DNA of 32,435 bases from Deltaproteobacteria bacterium RIFOXYA12_FULL_61_11 (lineage in GTDB: Bacteria > Bdellovibrionota_F > JAHFAK01 > YA12-FULL-61-11), in assembly GCA_001799195.1 (NCBI GenBank), contig MGSU01000161.1, forward strand, positions 6,706 to 39,140. Direction: 5' to 3'. Position 1 is the stretch's first letter. The number at the start of each line of letters is the position of its first letter. Shown piece after piece: positions 7,999 to 16,276 of this stretch. The notes beneath the pieces are model-generated. The model worked only from the letters and a program-made list of their open reading frames with translations, was not told where the DNA came from and ran no database searches. A program made the position numbers and the translations under genes.

Positions 7999-9459
7999 CT
8001 ATTGCCGACGGTCGACCGCTGCCACGGCCCAACGCCAGCCTCGGAGCAAGGCCTCGCGGCGCTCAGAGGTCATGGCCGGTCGGAACTCTCTCTCGGTTCG
8101 CAACAGGGGTTTGAGCTCTTGGAACGAACTCCACAGGCCACTGCCCAAACCGGCCAACAGGGCCGCACCCAGGGCCGTGGTATCGACCAGGAGAGGGCGC
8201 CGAACCGGAAGACCTAAGAGATCGGCTTGGAATTGCATCAGGAAGTCGTTGACCGCAGCGCCTCCATCCACGGCCATGGGCCGGAGAGGCAAGCCGGAGA
8301 TGCCCGAGAAAAGATCTATCAAGTCTTTGCACTGATAAGCGATACCCTCGAGGGCGGCCCGCACGAGGTGTCGCCGATCCGCGCCCCGGGTCAGGCCGAG
8401 GATAGCCGCTCTGGCCTCAGGATTCCAGTATGGAGCTCCCAACCCATTGAAGGCAGGAACAAAATAGACCCCGGCGTTGTCCTCGACGCTGGTAGCAAGG
8501 GCTTCGCATTCGCTGGAGTTGCCGAGCACCCTGAGGCCGTCCCGCAACCATTGGACCACCGACCCGGCTGAGAAGACCGCTCCCTCGAGGGCGTACGCGG
8601 GCCCGCCGGCGGCATCGACCGCGACCGTGGTCAATATCGGTTCTTCGCTCACCACGGCCTTCGCGCCCAAGTACTGGAGGATGAACGCGCCGGTGCCGTA
8701 GGTCGTCTTCATCTCCCCCGGTTCCACACACCCCTGGCCGAATAGGGCTGCCTGCTGATCTCCGACGAGCCCGCAGATGGGCACCGCGTATCCTCCGGTC
8801 AAGGCGGGATCCGTCATCGCCAACCTCCCGCTCGAAGGACAGAGCGTCGGCAACACGGCCCGGGCTATACCGAACAGATCCAGGAGTTCCTGGTCCCAGT
8901 CCAGGGTTTTGAGGTTGAAGAGGAGGGTGCGGGAAGCGTTGGTGTAATCGGTGAGATGGGCCCTGCCACCGCTCAACCGGTAGACCAGGAAGGAATCCAC
9001 GGTGCCGAGACGATAGCCGGTCGCCGGCAGGCCGAGGTGTTCGATCAACCAGGCCATCTTCGTGGCCGAGAAGTAGGGATTGAGTAACAGGCCAGTGCGT
9101 TGCTTGAGATCCGGCACCACGCCGCTGAGTTCCCGGCAACGGTCCGCGGTGCGCCCGTCTTGCCAGACGATGGCCCGGTGCAGGGGGCGACCGTCCTCGG
9201 ACCAACAGAGGGTCGTCTCGCGTTGGTTGGTCAGCCCTATCGCGGTCAGGTCCCCAAAACCGAGGTGGGCTTGTGCAAGTGCCTGGAACATCAAGTCATG
9301 GGTGAACCGAAAGATTTCCTCTCCGTCGTGTTCCACCCATCCCGGGCGAGGGAAATAATTGGGTAGTTCGGCATAAGCCCTACCGAGCACCCCGAGCCGC
9401 TGGTCGAAGACAAAGACGGTGGAACCCGTGGTACCTTGGTCGATCGCCATCACGTACAT
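7999..9459 (-). CDS. glpK: Glycerol kinase
   Basis: A 486-residue FGGY-family kinase that phosphorylates glycerol to glycerol 3-phosphate with ATP. It carries the N-terminal phosphate loop D-Q-G-T-T-G-S (7-13), the glycerol-site signatures Q-R-E-T-T and W-Q-D-G-R-T, the G-D-Q-Q-A-A-L-F-G segment with the catalytic aspartate, T-Y-G-T-G-A-F, and the C-terminal G-A-P-Y-W motif. The length is near the usual 495-500. The ATG has GGAGGT five bases upstream. No glpF or glpD is nearby; it is the last gene of the reverse-strand cluster, 36 bases behind the receiver/kinase gene, so it may be co-transcribed with it. Confidence 0.93.
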   Translation of the reverse strand: MYVMAIDQGTTGSTVFVFDQRLGVLGRAYAELPNYFPRPGWVEHDGEEIFRFTHDLMFQALAQAHLGFGDLTAIGLTNQRETTLCWSEDGRPLHRAIVWQDGRTADRCRELSGVVPDLKQRTGLLLNPYFSATKMAWLIEHLGLPATGYRLGTVDSFLVYRLSGGRAHLTDYTNASRTLLFNLKTLDWDQELLDLFGIARAVLPTLCPSSGRLAMTDPALTGGYAVPICGLVGDQQAALFGQGCVEPGEMKTTYGTGAFILQYLGAKAVVSEEPILTTVAVDAAGGPAYALEGAVFSAGSVVQWLRDGLRVLGNSSECEALATSVEDNAGVYFVPAFNGLGAPYWNPEARAAILGLTRGADRRHLVRAALEGIAYQCKDLIDLFSGISGLPLRPMAVDGGAAVNDFLMQFQADLLGLPVRRPLLVDTTALGAALLAGLGSGLWSSFQELKPLLRTEREFRPAMTSERREALLRGWRWAVAAVDRRQ

Positions 9460-9495
9460 ACGAACCTCCGGGATCGTTCGTCGGTTGAGACGTGT

Positions 9496-10683
9496 TCAGA
9501 CTTCGATGGGGGAGAAGGGTTTGACCGGCAACTCGAGGACGTAGCGAAGCTCTTTGCCCGGCACCGATTGGATCTCGATGGTCCCGCCGTGGCTCTCGAC
9601 GATCTTGCGCACCACGGGCATGGAGAAGCCCGGACGATCCGGGCTCTCGCGACGGAGTTTGTGGAAAATATGGGCGAGATCGTCCTTGCGCATCCCTACG
9701 CCGTTGTCCTCGAGGACGAACACGACCCGGCCGCGTTGCTGACGCACCGTGATCTTGAGGTACGAGCGTTTCCCTCCGTCGGCCAGGGCAATCATTTGGT
9801 CCAGGAGGGTGATGAAAGCATGGTAGAGCTTGTCCCTGTCGCAGGTCAGCACGTCCACCTGGTTATCGAGGATGATCTTGATCCGGCGTTCTTCCATCTC
9901 GCGCTGGCAGAAACCTATGGCCGCGTCGAGCAATTCGTTGATCGACACGGAGGTGTACTGGTCGGTCATCAGGTTGACCTGGGAATACTGCAGCGACTGG
10001 ATGATGACCTGGCGCATCGCCTGAACCTGGGAGAGGCAGAGGCTGACGCACTCGCGACCGTTCTCGTCGAGGGAGGGAGCGTGATCCTCGGCCAGGATCG
10101 AGAGTAAGCCTTCGGTCGTGGTGACCTGGGTCTTGAGGTCGTGCGCGAACAGGGCCAGGAATTCTTCGATGCGTCGATTCAGCTCGAACAACCGCTGGTT
10201 GGTCGCACGCAGTTCCCTGGTCCTGCGCCGAACCTTCTGCTCCAAGCCGAGATTGAGCTCGCGCAAACGGGCGGTGAGTTCAAGACGCTCGCGTTCGAGC
10301 ATGGACTTCTGCACGGCATTGCGCACCGCGAAGGAGACCAGGTCGAGCTGCTCGAAGGGTTTGAGCAAGTAGTCATAGGCCCCCTGGCGCAACGCCTCGA
10401 TGGCATTCTCCAGCGTGGCATATCCCGTGACGACGATGATCTCGGTGAGCGGACTGCGCTCCTTGACCCTCGCGATCAACTCCAAGCCACCCAACTTGGG
10501 CATGCGCAGATCGGTCAGGACGAGGTGGAAATCCTCATCGAGGGCGGCTAGGGCTTCCTCGCCGTTCGCCGCCTCGATCAGCAGGGGTTCCGGCTCGAGA
10601 CTGGTGCGCAGCTCCTCGCTGATCAGATGCCGGATGATCGACTCGTCGTCCACGATCATCACTTTTGCTTGACGCCTCTCCAT
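9496..10683 (-). CDS. Receiver domain fused to degenerate histidine kinase
   Basis: A 395-residue soluble signalling protein. Residues 1-120 form a CheY-like receiver with acidic pair D-D at 12-13, phosphoacceptor Asp58 (L-T-D-L-R-M-P), Thr86 and Lys108. A coiled coil (about 125-170) leads to a dimerisation helix with A-H-D-L-K-T-Q (His181). The ATP-binding domain is damaged: the N-box reads T-L-L-D-Q-M where N-L-L-x-N-A is expected, and the G2 box reads G-F-S-M instead of G-x-G-L; D-N-G-V-G-M (326-331) is intact. It may be a pseudokinase or a phosphorelay acceptor. The ATG at 10683 has GGAGG upstream; a GTG at 10695 is possible. Its first 149 bases overlap the end of hyuB in another frame. 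Confidence 0.85.
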   Translation of the reverse strand: MERRQAKVMIVDDESIIRHLISEELRTSLEPEPLLIEAANGEEALAALDEDFHLVLTDLRMPKLGGLELIARVKERSPLTEIIVVTGYATLENAIEALRQGAYDYLLKPFEQLDLVSFAVRNAVQKSMLERERLELTARLRELNLGLEQKVRRRTRELRATNQRLFELNRRIEEFLALFAHDLKTQVTTTEGLLSILAEDHAPSLDENGRECVSLCLSQVQAMRQVIIQSLQYSQVNLMTDQYTSVSINELLDAAIGFCQREMEERRIKIILDNQVDVLTCDRDKLYHAFITLLDQMIALADGGKRSYLKITVRQQRGRVVFVLEDNGVGMRKDDLAHIFHKLRRESPDRPGFSMPVVRKIVESHGGTIEIQSVPGKELRYVLELPVKPFSPIEV

Positions 10684-12238
10684 AGCCTCCTCCACCGGGA
10701 GTCGCTAGGACCAAGCGCTCCCCCGGGTACAGGGTCAGGGTTACCTTGCCCGGGAGTCGGGTCCGATAACCGTCGCTGAGCTGTTCGTTTACCCCGCACT
10801 GTCCTTCCAGGCCGCCTTCCAGCCCATAGGGATGCGTGGTACGTCTGTCGGTCAAGAGCGTTGCGGTCAGTTCCTGCAACACCTCGAATTCGCGTATCAA
10901 GCCGTCACCGCCCCTCTGGAGGCCCTGCCCCCCGCTCCCTCTGCGGCGCTGATAGCGGAGCACGCGCAGGGGATAGTCGTTCTCGAGCACCTCGATCGGG
11001 GTGTTGAGGGTATTGGTCATGTGGCTGTGGACCGCCGCGCTGCCCGGTCGGTCGGGAAGCGCTCCGGTGCCTCCGGCCAGGGTCTCGTAGTAGGTGAAAT
11101 ATCGTTTGTGCCGAGCATCATGGCCCGCGAAGGCGAGATTGTTCATGGTCCCCTGGGAAGCTGCCGGAATACGGCCGGGCAGCACCTGGTGCAATGCTCC
11201 CAGGAGGATATCGACCACCCGTTGCGAGGTCTCCATGTTGCCGGCTCCCACGGCTGCCGGTGGCTTGGGGTTGAGCACACTCCCCGGCCGGGTGAGGATC
11301 TCGATCGGTCTGAGCAGTCCCGAACTCGCCTGCCGACGGCGAGGTCCGGCTAAGCAGCAGAGCACATAGAGGACCGCGGAGGTAACGACCGCAGGCACGG
11401 TGTTCAAGGGGCCACGGACCTGATCCGCGGAAGCCGAGAAATCACAGCGCAGCGTTCCTCCGGAAGCGCAAAGGGTGACCGAGAGCCGCACGGGGCCGCT
11501 GCCGAAACCGTCGTCGTCGAGGTGATCGGCAAAGGTGAAGTCCCCCTCGGGGAAGGTGGCGAGGAAACTGCGCATGGCCTCTTCATCGCGTTGCAAGAGC
11601 TCCCCAAGGTGGCCGCAGAGGTGGTCCCGACCCAGGCGGGCAACCAGCTCGGTCATACGTTCCGCTCCGCGGCGATTGGCCGCCAACTGGGCCGTGAGAT
11701 CGACCTCTCGTTCATCGAACGTTTTGACGTTGTTGAGAATATGTTCGAGCACCTTGCGATTGAGCTGACCGTCCCGGGTGAAGTCCGTGGGCGCGATGAC
11801 CACTCCCTCGTCCTCCAGGCATTCGGCCAAGGGGAGTGGGCTCTGGTGCTTGGCGCCGATATCCGCATGATGAGCCCGGTTCGCGACAAAGAACAACGGG
11901 GTCCGTTGCCCTTCCTCGACCACGGGGGTGACGAGCGTGAGATCGGGTAGGTGGCTGCCCCCTGCATAGGGATCGTTGAAGATCAGGGTTTCCCGGGCGC
12001 GCTGCAGCCGGGGCAAGAGTAGCCGGATCGAGGCGACCATGGAGCCGAGGTGGACCGGGATGTGTTCGGCATGGGCGACCAGCTCGCCCTGACGATCGAA
12101 TACCGCAGTACTGAAATCAAGCCGTTCTCGGATGTTGGGCGAGAGCGAAGCCCGCCTGAGGATCTGGCCCATCTCCTCGGCCACGGAAGCGACCAGAGAA
12201 CGCACGATCTCGGTGCGCATGGGGTCGAGGGACTTCAT
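10535..12238 (-). CDS. hyuB: Hydantoinase B / 5-oxoprolinase-type subunit
   Basis: A 567-residue HyuB-family subunit that works with HyuA in ATP-dependent opening of hydantoin, oxoproline or related ring amides, or in acetone-carboxylase-like carboxylation. Family signatures: E-R-x-D-F-S (38-43), H-I-P-V-H-L-G-S-M, N-D-P-Y-A-G-G-S-H-L-P-D, N-R-A-H-H-A-D-I-G, and the late T-N-T-L-N-T-P-I-E, R-G-G-D-G and T-P-G-G-G-G-Y-G motifs. Its ATG overlaps the hyuA stop (ATGA). After G-G-G-G-Y-G the frame runs about 50 more codons into the receiver/kinase gene; that Arg/Ser-rich tail matches nothing in the family and may be a non-functional extension. The substrate is not deducible. Confidence 0.9.
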   Translation of the reverse strand: MKSLDPMRTEIVRSLVASVAEEMGQILRRASLSPNIRERLDFSTAVFDRQGELVAHAEHIPVHLGSMVASIRLLLPRLQRARETLIFNDPYAGGSHLPDLTLVTPVVEEGQRTPLFFVANRAHHADIGAKHQSPLPLAECLEDEGVVIAPTDFTRDGQLNRKVLEHILNNVKTFDEREVDLTAQLAANRRGAERMTELVARLGRDHLCGHLGELLQRDEEAMRSFLATFPEGDFTFADHLDDDGFGSGPVRLSVTLCASGGTLRCDFSASADQVRGPLNTVPAVVTSAVLYVLCCLAGPRRRQASSGLLRPIEILTRPGSVLNPKPPAAVGAGNMETSQRVVDILLGALHQVLPGRIPAASQGTMNNLAFAGHDARHKRYFTYYETLAGGTGALPDRPGSAAVHSHMTNTLNTPIEVLENDYPLRVLRYQRRRGSGGQGLQRGGDGLIREFEVLQELTATLLTDRRTTHPYGLEGGLEGQCGVNEQLSDGYRTRLPGKVTLTLYPGERLVLATPGGGGYGEASSKSDDRGRRVDHPASDQRGAAHQSRAGTPADRGGERRGSPSRPR

Positions 12239-14250
12239 CGGGCCTCCACGAGCAGATGGCCGCTCTCGTCAGACCGGCCCCGCCACCCCTGCGGTATGAG
12301 GATCGAGGTCGTGGCATCGACCACCAAGGCCGGTCCGGCGAGGCTTTCACCGCGGTCGAGCGTAGCCCGGTCTCTGCAGAGGTGTTCGATCCATTGGCCA
12401 TTGGAGAAGACCCTCGTCTGTGCGGGAGGGGTTGCCAGGGGAACAGGCCTCGCGGCGAACGGGAGCCCGGTCGAACGCGGTGGCGCGATGGCTCGGACCC
12501 GCAGGTTGACGATCTCGACCTGACGGTCAGGTAGGCTGAAGCCATGTCGTTTGCGGTGTTCGAGGTGGAAGTGCTGCAAGTAGGTGCGGCTGTGGGGGAC
12601 AGTCAAGGTATGTCCTTGTCCCGCGTACTGCATATCAAGGAATCGTTCGTACCGACACCCGGCTTCGGCGCCGTGGAGGGTCTCGTCGGCGACAAGTTCT
12701 CCGCGCAACCTCTCCTCGAGGAGGGACAAGAGCCGACCAATTTGCTCTTGCCCGATTCGCGCGGGGTTGAGCAACACGGTATGAGCCAACTCCGCGGTAA
12801 CTTCTGCCTGGAGGAGCCCCAGCGCGGAGAACAGCCCACCCAGTGCAGGGAAAACCACGGTTGTGGCTCCCAGGGCTTCGGCTACCGGAACCGCGTGAAG
12901 TCCCCCTGCGCCTCCGAAGGCGATTAGGGGGAGTCCGGCAGGATCGAGACCTCGCGCCGCGCTCGTCCGGACCAGGGCATTGCGGATCGAGGTCTCGACG
13001 AGCTCCTGGTAGCCGTTCGCCATAGCGAGAGGGGAAAGTCCTGCACGTCCGGCAAGGACCTCGAGCAACCGAGCGGCGCGATCACAATCGAGCGTCGTCT
13101 TCCCCCCGAGGTAGGTCGAGGCCGGCAGTCTGCCGGTCAACACGTCGAGGTCGGTCAGGGTAAGGAGCTCTCCTCGTCCCGAACAAGCGGGACCGGGATC
13201 TGCTCCGGCGCTCTCCGGTCCGACCCTCGGAAGACCTCCCGGATCGAGGTTGACGATGGAACCACCGCCCAGGGCGAGGGTGGTCAAGTCGACCGCGGTA
13301 CTACCCAGGGGGAGGTCGCCCACGCGAAGGTCCCCACTGAGCACGAGCGTCTCTTCGACGAGGGCGAGATCGGTCGAAGTGCCTCCCAGGTCCAGGGAGA
13401 GGGCCTGCGTCAGGCCGAGGCTACGAGCGAGGCCGCGAGCCGCGGTGACTCCGGCCGCTGGACCGGAGAGGACCGTGCAGAGAGGATAACGCCCCGCCCG
13501 TTGGACACTGGTAAGTCCCCCGGTGGATTGCATGACCCAGGTCATAGCCCCTTCCTTGCGCCAGCGGAGTTTCCCGAGATGGTGTTGCAGAGCCGGGGCA
13601 ATGCGGGCGTTGAGGGCCGTAGCGGTGAACCGTTCGTATTCGCGGTACACGGGCAGCACCTCGGAGGAGGTGCATACGAAATAGGCTCCATCACGCAGGA
13701 CCGCGGCCACCGCCTCTTCGTTGGCCGGATTGCGATAGGAATGGAGGAAACAGACGGCCACGGCTTCGATGCCTTCGGCGTCAAGCACTCTGCGCAGATT
13801 GGCCAGGTCGCCTCGAGAAGGAGAGATCAGGATCTCGCCGTTAGAGAGCGTCCTTTCAGGAACCTCGAAGCGGAGTCGCTCCACTATCGGCACCGGAGCC
13901 GAGAGCGGCGCGAGGTCATGGAGGTGCGAGCGGTTTTGCCTCGCGATGGCCAGGAGGTCGCCGAAACCTGCCGTGGTCACCAGAGCGGCTCGACACCCCT
14001 TGCCCTCGAGGAGGAGATTGGTCCCCAGCGTCGTGCCGTGCAGTAACTCGAGGTCGTCCACGGGAAGGTCGAGAGCCCCGGCCGCAGCCTCGAGTCCTGC
14101 CAGCACAACGGCTCCGGGATCCCGTGGATCGGAGGGCAGCTTGCAGTGGAAGCAGGTTCCCTCGGCCCAGGCAACCACATCGGTGAAGGTCCCACCGGTA
14201 TCAATGCCGACCACTCCTCTGGGGGGGGCAGCGGGTCCTCGACTACTCAC
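12235..14250 (-). CDS. hyuA: Hydantoinase A / 5-oxoprolinase-type subunit
   Basis: A 671-residue HyuA-family subunit with an actin-like ATPase fold, partner of HyuB. G-I-D-T-G-G-T-F-T-D (15-24) is the N-terminal phosphate motif, followed by L-H-G-T-T-L-G-T-N. The second half has S-L-D-L-G-G-T-S-T-D (about 285-295) and A-F-G-G-A-G-G-L-H-A. Length and order are standard. Start choice: GTG at 14250 has GAGGA at seven bases and is close to the conserved N-terminus; ATGs at 14277 and 14286 are alternatives, and the open frame to 14397 is unlikely to be translated. It is 175 bases downstream of mutT and overlaps hyuB by ATGA. Confidence 0.9.
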   Translation of the reverse strand: MSSRGPAAPPRGVVGIDTGGTFTDVVAWAEGTCFHCKLPSDPRDPGAVVLAGLEAAAGALDLPVDDLELLHGTTLGTNLLLEGKGCRAALVTTAGFGDLLAIARQNRSHLHDLAPLSAPVPIVERLRFEVPERTLSNGEILISPSRGDLANLRRVLDAEGIEAVAVCFLHSYRNPANEEAVAAVLRDGAYFVCTSSEVLPVYREYERFTATALNARIAPALQHHLGKLRWRKEGAMTWVMQSTGGLTSVQRAGRYPLCTVLSGPAAGVTAARGLARSLGLTQALSLDLGGTSTDLALVEETLVLSGDLRVGDLPLGSTAVDLTTLALGGGSIVNLDPGGLPRVGPESAGADPGPACSGRGELLTLTDLDVLTGRLPASTYLGGKTTLDCDRAARLLEVLAGRAGLSPLAMANGYQELVETSIRNALVRTSAARGLDPAGLPLIAFGGAGGLHAVPVAEALGATTVVFPALGGLFSALGLLQAEVTAELAHTVLLNPARIGQEQIGRLLSLLEERLRGELVADETLHGAEAGCRYERFLDMQYAGQGHTLTVPHSRTYLQHFHLEHRKRHGFSLPDRQVEIVNLRVRAIAPPRSTGLPFAARPVPLATPPAQTRVFSNGQWIEHLCRDRATLDRGESLAGPALVVDATTSILIPQGWRGRSDESGHLLVEAR

Positions 14251-14425
14251 CGTGCGTTCCTCGTGGGGGTGGTTCATACGGTCCATCTTCCCGTCGGCCG
14301 TACTCGTTTCGGCTTGCCTCGGGCGCAAGAGCCCAGGAGGCCTGAGAACGAGGGACCACCAGAGCCTTCCACCATAGTGCGAGGCCGAGGAAAGCACAAC
14401 TCAAAAGGTGGCGGGGACAGAGGGA

Positions 14426-14830
14426 TCACCCGGTTGAGGCAAGGATCTCTTCGAGTTGACCGAGGAGAACCCGATCAGGTCCGGCCAGGTCTAACGTGGG
14501 CAACTCCTCGGGGGAACACCAGCAGAGGGCCTCGTGCTCGCTGACCCTCGGGGTTCCTGAGCGCAAGGCGCAGAGCACGGGCAGGAAGAGGAAGGCGCGG
14601 CCCTCGAGGTCGGTCTTGTGGACCGTTCCCACCCGCAGAGGTTCGACCTCCACGCCGAGTTCTTCGCGCAACTCGCGAACAACCGCCTGTTCCGGTGTCT
14701 CTCCGGGCTCGACCTTGCCGCCAGGGAACTCCCAGCGATGCGCAGCAGGCCCCCCACTACCTCGACGTGCAACAAGCAGCAGCCCGCGGGAGTGGAGCAG
14801 CGCGCACACGACCAGGATCGGAGCGGTCAC
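14426..14830 (-). CDS. mutT: MutT-type Nudix hydrolase
   Basis: A 134-residue Nudix pyrophosphohydrolase, most like the 8-oxo-dGTP/CTP-cleaning MutT branch. The Nudix box is complete: Gly38, Glu44 in P-G-E-T, then R-E-L-R-E-E-L-G-V at 52-60. W-E-F-P-G-G-K before the box is characteristic of MutT. The start is GTG at 14830, overlapping the TGA of the upstream kinase gene (GTGA), so translation is probably coupled. Pairing of MutT with a sensor kinase is not a standard arrangement and may be incidental. Confidence 0.9.
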   Translation of the reverse strand: MTAPILVVCALLHSRGLLLVARRGSGGPAAHRWEFPGGKVEPGETPEQAVVRELREELGVEVEPLRVGTVHKTDLEGRAFLFLPVLCALRSGTPRVSEHEALCWCSPEELPTLDLAGPDRVLLGQLEEILASTG

Positions 14831-16041
14831 GCCATCCCCAGTCCGTTCTTGGGCAAGAGGATGGTGAAGACCGACCCCTTACCGACCTTGCTCTCCACCG
14901 CGATCGTACCACCGTGGAGTTCAACCATACGCTTGGCCAAGGTTAGGCCGAGGCCCATACCCGAGGACATGAACTCGACCATACCCGAGCTGTGGTGTTC
15001 GATGGACTGGGATTCCCAGAACGGCTCGAAGATATGCGGTCTATCCTCCGGGCGGATGCCAATGCCATTGTCCCTGACACGGCAGACGAGACTCTCGGCA
15101 GTGGTGGAAACCTCCACCGCGATGGTGCCGCCGTCAGGGGTGAAGCGAATGGCGTTGAAAATCAGGGCTTCGATGGCGCTGCGCAGATGGACGGGGTCGA
15201 CCAGGAAGGTACTGTCGGCTTCAATATCGAGAGAACAGCGTAGTACCTGCCTCCGGGTTTCGGCCAGCGGTTTGAATTGCTCGTGCAACCCCAGGAAGAA
15301 GGTACAGATATCCAACCGCTCGCGCGGGAGTTGGTGAAGGTCGAAGCTCTTGGCCGCGCCGATTTCAATGATCTGGCGTATTTGTTGGTGCAAACGCTGG
15401 GTTTGCGAAAAGATCATCCGGGAAAATTCCTGGATCAAGGAGTTGCCGCTGACGACCTCGTGCTCTTGGAGCATCTGGGCAGCATTGAGGATGATGGTGA
15501 TCGGGGTGAACAGCTCGTGGCTGACCAGGGTGATGAAGTTGCTCTTGATAGCCCCGAGCCGCTCCACCTCTTCCAGTGCGAGCCGTAATTCGTTGTTCTT
15601 ATTTCCCAGTTCTACGCAAAATTTTTGATCGCTGTCCCGCAAGCGTCGGCTGAGGACTCCCAGGATCTTGAGCGCTATGCGCGTGTCCTCGCGGCTCAAA
15701 CGATAGAAATCGGCCTGCTCGAGGACCCGGCACTGCAGTTTCGTCCTGGCTCGGACACTGGCATTGCGCGGTTTGTTCTCGAGGATGGCGAGCTCCCCGA
15801 AGAAATCGCCCGGACCCAGATCGCAAATATGGAAATGCTCCCCGGCCAGCTCCTTATAGACCTCGACACTGCCCTTGAGGATGACGAACAGGCTGTCACC
15901 GTCGTCGTGCTCGCGAAAAACGTGGGCTCCTCGGGGGAATTCGCGGACCTGCAGCAGGGCACAGAGCCGGTCAAAGGCATCCTCGTCCAATCCTTGGAAC
16001 AGCGGGACTCGACGTAGCAGTTCGACCGATTGATCCACCAT
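14827..16041 (-). CDS. Cyclic-nucleotide-binding-domain sensor histidine kinase
   Basis: A 404-residue soluble kinase. Residues 10-125 form a CRP/cNMP-binding domain ([13 protein letters not shown], then [10 protein letters not shown]). A coiled coil (about 140-165) leads to the H-box S-H-E-L-F-T-P (His175). The catalytic domain is complete: N-box with F-N-A-I-R-F, D-N-G-I-G-I, and G-M-G-L-G-L followed by L-H-G-G. Unlike the kinase domain at 9496-10683, nothing is missing. It has no transmembrane segment, so it should respond to a cytoplasmic ligand or redox state. The start at 16041 begins at the conserved domain; a longer frame reaches 16113. It could phosphorylate the receiver protein encoded three genes downstream; this is inference from position. 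Confidence 0.88.
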   Translation of the reverse strand: MVDQSVELLRRVPLFQGLDEDAFDRLCALLQVREFPRGAHVFREHDDGDSLFVILKGSVEVYKELAGEHFHICDLGPGDFFGELAILENKPRNASVRARTKLQCRVLEQADFYRLSREDTRIALKILGVLSRRLRDSDQKFCVELGNKNNELRLALEEVERLGAIKSNFITLVSHELFTPITIILNAAQMLQEHEVVSGNSLIQEFSRMIFSQTQRLHQQIRQIIEIGAAKSFDLHQLPRERLDICTFFLGLHEQFKPLAETRRQVLRCSLDIEADSTFLVDPVHLRSAIEALIFNAIRFTPDGGTIAVEVSTTAESLVCRVRDNGIGIRPEDRPHIFEPFWESQSIEHHSSGMVEFMSSGMGLGLTLAKRMVELHGGTIAVESKVGKGSVFTILLPKNGLGMA

Positions 16042-16276
16042 GGAGCCCGACCGTCTCCTCAAGACATGACGAGAGAACCCGAGGACTATAGAGGAAGTAC
16101 CACCGGTTGGCAATGCGGTTCGTCACAGGAGCCAGAGGGCCTGGTCACTGACAAAGCATGACCTCGAGGGGAGGAGAAGATGCTGTTCTCCGCGCACCAT
16201 GGCGAGTATCCTTCTTGCTAACGATTCCGGCTCGAGGTTGCATGCTGCCGCAATAGGCTGTTTCCAGGGGGATCCC

